Positions 15,541-20,337 of a DNA stretch of 20,337 nucleotides are shown piece by piece. The position numbers and the translations under genes are program-made. The notes beneath the pieces were generated by a model, which did not search any database, was not told the DNA's origin, and worked only from the letters and a program-made list of their open reading frames with translations. Each line of letters starts with the position of its first letter. The first letter of the stretch is position 1. Where the stretch lies: assembly GCA_041497995.1 (NCBI GenBank), contig JBGQHM010000079.1:1-20337 (forward strand), written 5' to 3'. This DNA comes from DATKMS01 sp041497995 (lineage in GTDB: Bacteria > Desulfobacterota > Binatia > HRBIN30).

Positions 15541-16755
15541 ATGAACACATCCACGTATGACGTTGCGGTGCTCGGCGGGGGCATCGTCGGACTGGCCACC
15601 GCGCTGGCGTTGGCGGAGGGCTTCCCGCGTCGCACCGTGGCGATTGTGGAGAAGGAGCCGCAGCTGGCACGCCACCAGACCGGGCACAACAGCGGCGTCA
15701 TCCATGCTGGCATCTACTACAAGCCGGGTTCGTATAAGGCGCAGCTGTGCGTCGAGGGCGTGCGCTTGATGAAGGCGTTCTGCGAGGCCAACGCCGTGCC
15801 TTACGAGAACTGCGGCAAGGTGATAGTCGCCACCACCGAGGAGGAGCTCCCGCGGCTGCAGATGCTCTACGAGCGTGGCACCGCCAACGGCGTGCAGGGG
15901 CTGCGCATGATGGACCCGACCGAGCTGCGCGAGATCGAGCCGCACGCGCGCGCCGTACGCGCGCTGCACTCACCGCATACGGCAATCGTCGATTACAGCG
16001 CCGTCGCAGCTGCCATGGCTGCGCAGCTCGAACGACGCGGCGTGCAGCTGCTCACCGGGGCCGCGGTGCGGGCGATCACCCGCCGGAGCGATGGGCTCTA
16101 CCTCGAAACCGGCCGCGGGACGGTGCAGGCGCACAACCTGGTCAACTGCGCTGGGCTGTATGCCGACACCGTCGCACGCTTGATGGGCGTGCAGCCGCAG
16201 GTGCGGATCATCCCGTTTCGTGGCGAGTACTACACCCTGCGCCCCGAGCGCCACGTTGTGCGCGGCCTCGTCTACCCGGTGCCGGACCCGGAGTTCCCGT
16301 TCCTCGGTGTTCACTTCACGAAACGCATCAGCGGCGAAATGGAGGCGGGGCCGAACGCGGTGCTGGCGTTTGCACGTGAAGGATACCGGATGCGCACGAT
16401 CAATATTCCCGAACTCCTCGGCGTCCTCGGTTACCGCGGCTTCTGGGCGATGGCCGCGAAGTACTGGCGCACCGGCTCCTACGAGTTCTACCGTTCGCTC
16501 AGCAAGCACGCCTTTGTGCGTGCCCTGCAGCGCCTCGTTCCCGACGTGCGCGCGGACGACCTTGCGCCGGGCGGGGCCGGCGTCCGTGCACAAGCGGTGA
16601 CGGGCGACGGTGCCCTGGTCGACGATTTCAAGATCACCGAGACGGCAAACGCCATTCACGTGCTGAACGCCCCTTCGCCGGCAGCAACCGCGTCACTGGC
16701 GATTGGCAAGCACATCGCCGCGTTGGCAGGGAAGTCGTTCGGGCTGGAGCGATGA
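15541..16755 (+). CDS. lhgO: L-2-hydroxyglutarate oxidase, FAD-dependent
   Basis: 404 aa, the usual length for LhgO. The FAD-binding Rossmann motif is GGGIVG at residues 12-17. It is followed by the family-defining HNSGVIHAGIYYKPGSYKA block, the ENCGKVIVAT segment, VNCAGLYAD, and IPFRGEYYTLRPE. The enzyme oxidises L-2-hydroxyglutarate to 2-oxoglutarate, passing electrons to the membrane quinone pool or to oxygen. I start at the ATG at 15541, just before the Rossmann strand; an ATG at 15499 in frame adds a non-homologous poly-Gly stretch. It is the first of a plus-strand series. No clear promoter or strong RBS is seen. Confidence 0.92.
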   Translation: MNTSTYDVAVLGGGIVGLATALALAEGFPRRTVAIVEKEPQLARHQTGHNSGVIHAGIYYKPGSYKAQLCVEGVRLMKAFCEANAVPYENCGKVIVATTEEELPRLQMLYERGTANGVQGLRMMDPTELREIEPHARAVRALHSPHTAIVDYSAVAAAMAAQLERRGVQLLTGAAVRAITRRSDGLYLETGRGTVQAHNLVNCAGLYADTVARLMGVQPQVRIIPFRGEYYTLRPERHVVRGLVYPVPDPEFPFLGVHFTKRISGEMEAGPNAVLAFAREGYRMRTINIPELLGVLGYRGFWAMAAKYWRTGSYEFYRSLSKHAFVRALQRLVPDVRADDLAPGGAGVRAQAVTGDGALVDDFKITETANAIHVLNAPSPAATASLAIGKHIAALAGKSFGLER

Positions 16756-16824
16756 TCCGTCTTGCTTGACGGCGTTCGAGCGGTCGTGTCTAGTCGGACG
16801 GCGACGCTGAGGACTCTGACCACG

Positions 16825-17478
16825 ATGCCCCAACACGATTCGCACTACATACCGGCAGCGGGGCACGACCTCTTTCTTCCCCTCTACGATCCCGTGCTCC
16901 GTCTCCTCATGCGCGAGAGCACGTTCCGGCAAAGGTTTCTCGAGCAGGCGGACATCCATCCTCATCATCGCGTCCTCGATCTCGGCTGCGGCACGGGAAC
17001 GATGGCCATTCTCGTTCGCCAGCGGAGGCCGGAGTCCACGGTAGTGGGTGTCGATGGAGATCCGAAGGTTCTCAAAGTCGCCCGCGCAAAGGCCGCCAAG
17101 GCTTCTCTCTCTATCCAGTTCGATGAGTCGCTCGCAGAGCGGCTTCCGTATCCCGATGCGAGCTTCGACCGAGTCCTCTCGTCGCTGGTTCTCCACCACC
17201 TCACGCGCGACGAGAAGCTTGGCGCACTGCGCGAAGTGCACCGCGTCCTCAAGCCGGGCGGCTGCTTCCATCTCGCAGACTTCGGTCCACCCGTCGGCTG
17301 GTATGCAAGTGTCCTCGCCCGCGTCATACCCAGCGGCGAGCGGCTCCGTGAGAATTTGGAAGGGTGTCTTCCTCAAGTCATGGCGGAAGCTGGGTTCCAG
17401 GAGATCAAGGATCGGGGCTTCCACAGCACGCCGTTCGGAACGGTCGCGCTGCTGTCCGCATCCGTGCGCGTCGGGTAG
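16825..17478 (+). CDS. Class I SAM-dependent methyltransferase
   Basis: 217 aa. Motif I is VLDLGCGTG at residues 50-58, the ribose-binding acid is D77 in VVGVDGDP, and motif IV/post-I regions read ERLPYPDASFDRVLSSLVLHHL and REVHRVLKPGGCFHLADFG. This is the Methyltransf_11/25 fold of UbiE-like enzymes. The substrate cannot be inferred. The chosen ATG at 16825 is close to the first family-like residues (an in-frame TTG at 16762 adds an unrelated leader). It lies 69 bp after lhgO, and 9 bp before the next gene, with which it is probably co-transcribed. Confidence 0.9.
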   Translation: MPQHDSHYIPAAGHDLFLPLYDPVLRLLMRESTFRQRFLEQADIHPHHRVLDLGCGTGTMAILVRQRRPESTVVGVDGDPKVLKVARAKAAKASLSIQFDESLAERLPYPDASFDRVLSSLVLHHLTRDEKLGALREVHRVLKPGGCFHLADFGPPVGWYASVLARVIPSGERLRENLEGCLPQVMAEAGFQEIKDRGFHSTPFGTVALLSASVRVG

Positions 17479-17487
17479 GCAGCCGCA

Positions 17488-17964
17488 GTGCTCGCCCGGG
17501 CTCTCCAAGACGTAAGCGTCGTGCTTCTGGGTCTGCTTGCAGGAGCGATGCTGCTCATCGCCATCGCCTTCGTTGGATACTGGCAGTCGCTCGAACCCGA
17601 AGCCTTCCTGGCTTGGTTCGCCACCCATGCGCATCGAATCGGGGCATTGATGATCCCCCTGGGTGCCGCGGCGACGGCGGCGGCGATCGGCTCCGCCGTC
17701 GTCACCTGGCGCACCGGAGGCGCCGTTCGCGCGTGGGCGCTCATTTCCGCCGTGCTTACCCTCTTGGTGCTCGTCGTGTACTTCACAGCGCACGCGCCAC
17801 GGAATGCGGTCTTTGCTGCACGGGGCATTGCACCTGAGAGCGTTTCACGCGAGCTCGGTACGTGGGCAACGTGGCACTGGGTTCGTGTCGTCCTGGGAGT
17901 CGGCGCCTGCTACGCGCAGCTCTTGTCGATTCGGGGCAGGGAGACGACGCATGTGTCGTCGTAG
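17488..17964 (+). CDS. Four-helix membrane protein, DUF1772 (anthrone oxygenase-like)
   Basis: 158 aa with a GTG start and four hydrophobic helices (~9-30, 48-70, 80-102, 128-148). The layout resembles DUF1772: small residues in helix 1, an HRIGALMIPLGAAA second helix, and a last segment WATWHWVRVVLGVGA preceded by a polar loop with an APRNAVF stretch. Some family members act as anthrone oxygenases or accessory proteins in polyketide work, but most are uncharacterised. It starts 9 bp after the methyltransferase, suggesting coupled expression. The family call rests on pattern only. Confidence 0.65.
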   Translation: MLARALQDVSVVLLGLLAGAMLLIAIAFVGYWQSLEPEAFLAWFATHAHRIGALMIPLGAAATAAAIGSAVVTWRTGGAVRAWALISAVLTLLVLVVYFTAHAPRNAVFAARGIAPESVSRELGTWATWHWVRVVLGVGACYAQLLSIRGRETTHVSS

Positions 17965-18204
17965 CCGCGTTTCAGGGCGGCAGCCTGAGAGCGTAAACCC
18001 GGCGCTGCACAAAACGACGCCAGAGAGGCGTGCCCTCACGCCGCGGTTCCGGCGCAGTTTTCACGATGGCGCTGCCATGCAGCATATGCGGTGAGCGCCC
18101 CCTCGACTGTGCAGCGGTGGCGCTGCCGAGCCGAGAGTGTGCGCTGGTTGATGGTCGACGGAGCGGCACATGACGTGCGAGAACCTAGCGTCAGGAGGGC
18201 ACCG
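17965..18204. other. Intergenic region before nitroreductase
   Basis: 240 bp with no recognisable gene. A short TGGCGCTGCC motif occurs twice, near 18067 and 18117. The last part holds the AGGAGG Shine-Dalgarno (18193-18198) for the nitroreductase. A promoter for the nitroreductase-dehydrogenase pair probably lies here, but no clear boxes are visible. Confidence 0.45.
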
Positions 18205-18864
18205 ATGACTACACTCGACCTCGCGACTGTAGATCGCCTACTCACGACGACGCGCTCCGTCCGCAAACGGCTCGATCTCACCCGCCCTGTGGAACCCGCA
18301 ATGCTCGAACGCTGCATTGAGATCGCGCTCCAGGCTCCGACAGGTTCGAATGCACAAGGCTGGCATTTCATTGTGGTGACGGAGCGCGATACGCGCGCAC
18401 GTCTGGCGGCGGTGTACCGGCAGGGGTTGGAGTTGTTGTTGCCCACGTATGCGAGCGAGCCATTCCCAGCGGACGACGCACGGGCGCGCCAGCTGCCGGG
18501 TATGCTCGCCTCCGGGCTCCACTTGTATGAGCACCTCCACGAAGTCCCCGCCCTCGTCATTCCCTGCATCGAGGGCCGCTTCGAAACTGCCGGGGTGGTG
18601 ATGCAGGCCACCCTCTACGGTTCCATCTTCCCGGCCGTGTGGTCGTTCATGCTGGCACTGCGCGCCCGTGGCATCGGCTCGTGCTTGACGACGGACCATC
18701 TCTTCTACGAAACCGAGGCGGCGCAGATCCTGGGCATCCCCGACACAGTGACGCAGGTCGCGCTGCTGCCGGTCGCGTACTTCACGGGCACGGACTTCAA
18801 ACCTGCCAAGCGGCTGCCGGCACGCGATCGCACGCACTGGAATCGCTGGGGCATGCAGAGGTAG
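18205..18864 (+). CDS. Nitroreductase family flavoprotein
   Basis: 219 aa, NTR-like fold binding FMN. The N-terminal TTTRSVRKR motif (phosphate/FMN contact) and the APTGSNAQGWHFIVV segment are typical. The central MQATLYGSIFPAVWSFMLALRARGIGSCLTT helix and the LLPVAYFTGTDFKPAKRLP end also fit. Such enzymes reduce nitro groups, quinones or enones using NAD(P)H; the native substrate is unknown. The start at 18205 has a strong AGGAGG six bases upstream. It ends 7 bp before the dehydrogenase gene, so the two are probably co-transcribed. A diverged copy of its last 20 codons plus stop lies at 20071-20133. Confidence 0.9.
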   Translation: MTTLDLATVDRLLTTTRSVRKRLDLTRPVEPAMLERCIEIALQAPTGSNAQGWHFIVVTERDTRARLAAVYRQGLELLLPTYASEPFPADDARARQLPGMLASGLHLYEHLHEVPALVIPCIEGRFETAGVVMQATLYGSIFPAVWSFMLALRARGIGSCLTTDHLFYETEAAQILGIPDTVTQVALLPVAYFTGTDFKPAKRLPARDRTHWNRWGMQR

Positions 18865-18871
18865 AAGGTGG

Positions 18872-19993
18872 ATGACTGACACGCTGCAGCGCATCCCGGA
18901 TCTCGCGGCCGTCGAGTTCGACGAGATCGGCCCCGAGCGCATTTATCACTACTACAACGCCGCGGCGCGTCTACGCGCCGTGTTGGTCATCGACACCGTG
19001 CGCTTCGGTATGAGCGGCGGCGGGGTGCGCATGGCGGCCGATCTGAGCCTTGCCGAGATGATTCGATTGGCGCGCGCCATGTCGTACAAGTTCGCGTGGC
19101 TGAACCTCCCTTGCGGGGGCGCCAAGGCCGGCATCTGGCTGGACCCGTCGGACCCGGGCCGGTCGCAAGCGCTCGCGGCTTTTCGTGACGTCATCGGCCC
19201 TCTGGTGGACGCCGGGACGTACCTCCCGGGTGCGGACATGGGGACGTCGGCGAGCGATTTCGCGGCGCTCTACGTCGCGACCGGGCAGCGACAGAGTTTG
19301 GGTGAACAGCCCTTCGAGGGCATGCCACTGGAAGACCAGCTCACCGGCTATGGAGTGGTGATGGCGGCGCGCGCGGCCTGCGCCTCCCTCGGCTGGTCGC
19401 TCAACAGCGCGCGCGTGGCCATCGAAGGGTTCGGAAAAGTTGGTGCCGGCGCAGCGAAGTTCTTTGCCCGTGAGGGCGCACGTGTCGTGGCGCTGTCGAC
19501 GATTCGTGGAGCTTTGTATGAGCCCGATGGCCTGGACATGGAGTGCTTGCTCGCGCTGCGGTCGGCGCAGGGTGACGCCGCGCTGGAGCATTACAACGGC
19601 GGCCGCCGGTTGCTGGCCCCTGAAGCCCTGCTGACGCTGCCGGTTGACGTGCTGGTGCCCGGCGCGCGTCCCGATGCGCTGCACCACGGCAACGTCGAAG
19701 GCGTCCACGCACGAGTCATCGTACCGGCTGCAAACATTCCGTACGCCAGTGGGACTGCGCAGCGGCTGCATGCGCGCGGCGTTGTCCCGCTCCCTGACTT
19801 CGTGACCAACGCGGGTGGCGTCTTGGCCGGTCTGGTCAGCCTCCAAGGCGGTACAGCGGAAGATGCGTTCGCCATGGTTCAGGAGCGTATCGGTCGCAAC
19901 GTGCGCGTGGTGCTCGACGCCGCAGCGGAGCGCGCGTGTTCTGCGTACGAAGCTGGCCTCGCAATCGCCCGCCAGCGACTCGTAGACAGTTGA
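18872..19993 (+). CDS. Glu/Leu/Phe/Val dehydrogenase family protein
   Basis: 373 aa, closer in length to leucine dehydrogenases (~365) than to glutamate dehydrogenases (~420-450). The N-terminal catalytic half has GGGVRMAADLSLAEM (49-63), K73, K85 in PCGGAKAGIW and D122 in GADMGTS. These positions fit the substrate-binding and catalytic Lys and the catalytic Asp of the family. The C-terminal NAD(P) Rossmann half has GFGKVG at 186-191 and a VTNAGGVLAG segment near 310-320. It oxidatively deaminates an amino acid to a 2-oxo acid or runs the reverse. Specificity cannot be set from sequence by eye. It lies between the nitroreductase gene and the nitroreductase-end remnant. Confidence 0.88.
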   Translation: MTDTLQRIPDLAAVEFDEIGPERIYHYYNAAARLRAVLVIDTVRFGMSGGGVRMAADLSLAEMIRLARAMSYKFAWLNLPCGGAKAGIWLDPSDPGRSQALAAFRDVIGPLVDAGTYLPGADMGTSASDFAALYVATGQRQSLGEQPFEGMPLEDQLTGYGVVMAARAACASLGWSLNSARVAIEGFGKVGAGAAKFFAREGARVVALSTIRGALYEPDGLDMECLLALRSAQGDAALEHYNGGRRLLAPEALLTLPVDVLVPGARPDALHHGNVEGVHARVIVPAANIPYASGTAQRLHARGVVPLPDFVTNAGGVLAGLVSLQGGTAEDAFAMVQERIGRNVRVVLDAAAERACSAYEAGLAIARQRLVDS

Positions 19994-20007
19994 TCCGGGT
20001 TCGGGAA

Positions 20008-20029
20008 GACCGATGCAACGCATGCGGTC
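20008..20029 (+). terminator. Hairpin downstream of the dehydrogenase gene
   Basis: GACCGATGC-aac-GCATGCGGTC folds as a 5+4 bp stem with one bulged G, 14 bases after the TGA stop codon. No T-tract follows. It is a possible weak terminator. Confidence 0.35.
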
Positions 20030-20070
20030 CAACAGGCAGCGGCAGTTGAACGGCGCGGGGGTGCAGTCAA

Positions 20071-20133
20071 CCCGCCAAGCGGCTGCCGGCACTCGAGCGA
20101 ACGCACTGGACTCGCTGGGGCGCGCGGCGCTAG
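20071..20133 (+). pseudogene. Orphan nitroreductase C-terminal fragment
   Basis: It encodes PAKRLPALERTHWTRWGARR then TAG, matching the last 20 residues of the 219-aa nitroreductase at 18802-18864 (53 of 63 bases identical). The same frame has a stop at 20047-20049 and no nitroreductase similarity further upstream, so only the gene end is present. The changes are spread out, so this is an old or independently acquired copy. Confidence 0.8.
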
Positions 20134-20161
20134 GCACCGCGCCATCGTGCAGGAGCCGTAC

Positions 20162-20337
20162 ATGATCCAAGGGTCTGCCCAGCCCGCACTCGCCGCCGGA
20201 CCATTCGGCAGGCCCGCCGTCGTCGCGACGTCTTGGACCCTGCTCCTCGGGCTCGCCGCCGTGAAGCTGGGCGTCCATGTCCTTTCCAGCGGATTGCTGA
20301 CGTACGGCTACATGACCGACGAGCTGTACTATCTCGA
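20162..20337 (+). CDS. GT39-like membrane glycosyltransferase, N-terminal fragment (runs off window)
   Basis: About 58 codons are visible from the ATG at 20162, with an AGGAG (20151-20155) six bases upstream. A short polar leader precedes a hydrophobic helix (WTLLLGLAAVKLGVHVLSS), followed by GYMTDELYYL. The acidic pair in a DELYYL context after the first helix is the hallmark of GT39/ArnT-like glycosyltransferases of the GT-C fold, which use polyprenyl-linked sugars. The rest lies beyond the window, so the subclass cannot be set. Confidence 0.75.
   Translation, partial: MIQGSAQPALAAGPFGRPAVVATSWTLLLGLAAVKLGVHVLSSGLLTYGYMTDELYYL

Noticed and set aside
17965..18204. Possible integron attC-like site before the nitroreductase
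   Set aside because: Some GC-rich partial symmetry, but no paired core sites or GTT-type cleavage triplet that I could align convincingly.

Overview
The window is high-GC DNA with dense bacterial gene packing. It carries two secreted proteins with long Thr/Pro-rich linkers ending in a Cys-bracketed dockerin-like EF-hand pair. It also has several GT-C type membrane glycosyltransferases, a YVTN-propeller/phosphoesterase fusion, and a stand-alone HEPN/MNT toxin-antitoxin pair. I infer an uncultivated soil or groundwater deltaproteobacterium-like lineage (Binatota/Desulfobacterota type). This rests on gene style alone; there is no rRNA or other marker gene. I saw no tRNA, rRNA, CRISPR array or transposase.

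Layout. 1-2341 (+) is a 5'-truncated YVTN beta-propeller/phosphoesterase. 2419-5955 (-) holds two GT-C membrane proteins, one with a C-terminal TPR solenoid. 6124-8332 (+) is a compact run: DUF190 fused to four CBS domains, the fluoride channel CrcB, and a DUF488 protein. 8459-9119 (+) is a MntA/HepT pair, flanked by an exact 80-bp direct repeat of the DUF488 3' end. 9120-9689 has no convincing gene. 9690-10034 (+) is a small four-helix holin-like membrane protein. 10130-15336 (-) encodes the two secreted dockerin proteins. 15541-19993 (+) is a metabolic series: L-2-hydroxyglutarate oxidase, a SAM methyltransferase, a DUF1772-like membrane protein, a nitroreductase and a Glu/Leu-type dehydrogenase. 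The window ends inside another GT39-like gene.

How parts fit. DUF190-CBS and CrcB lie 17 bp apart and plausibly form a nucleotide-sensing fluoride-export unit. The two dockerin proteins share a paralogous C-terminal module, and one also carries a cohesin-like domain, which suggests calcium-dependent assembly at the cell surface. LhgO and the amino-acid dehydrogenase may both touch 2-oxoglutarate, but they look like neighbours rather than one pathway.

The most unusual signals are not genes. (1) The MntA/HepT module sits between two identical 80-bp copies of the DUF488 gene end, and each copy keeps an in-frame stop. (2) A ~73-bp dispersed element occurs in both gene-bearing convergent intergenic regions, each copy beginning at a TAG stop codon. 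(3) A diverged copy of the nitroreductase C-terminus lies on the far side of the dehydrogenase gene, echoing pattern (1). No single feature proves a new system. The recurring gene-3'-end duplication around inserted cargo is the best candidate for something undescribed.
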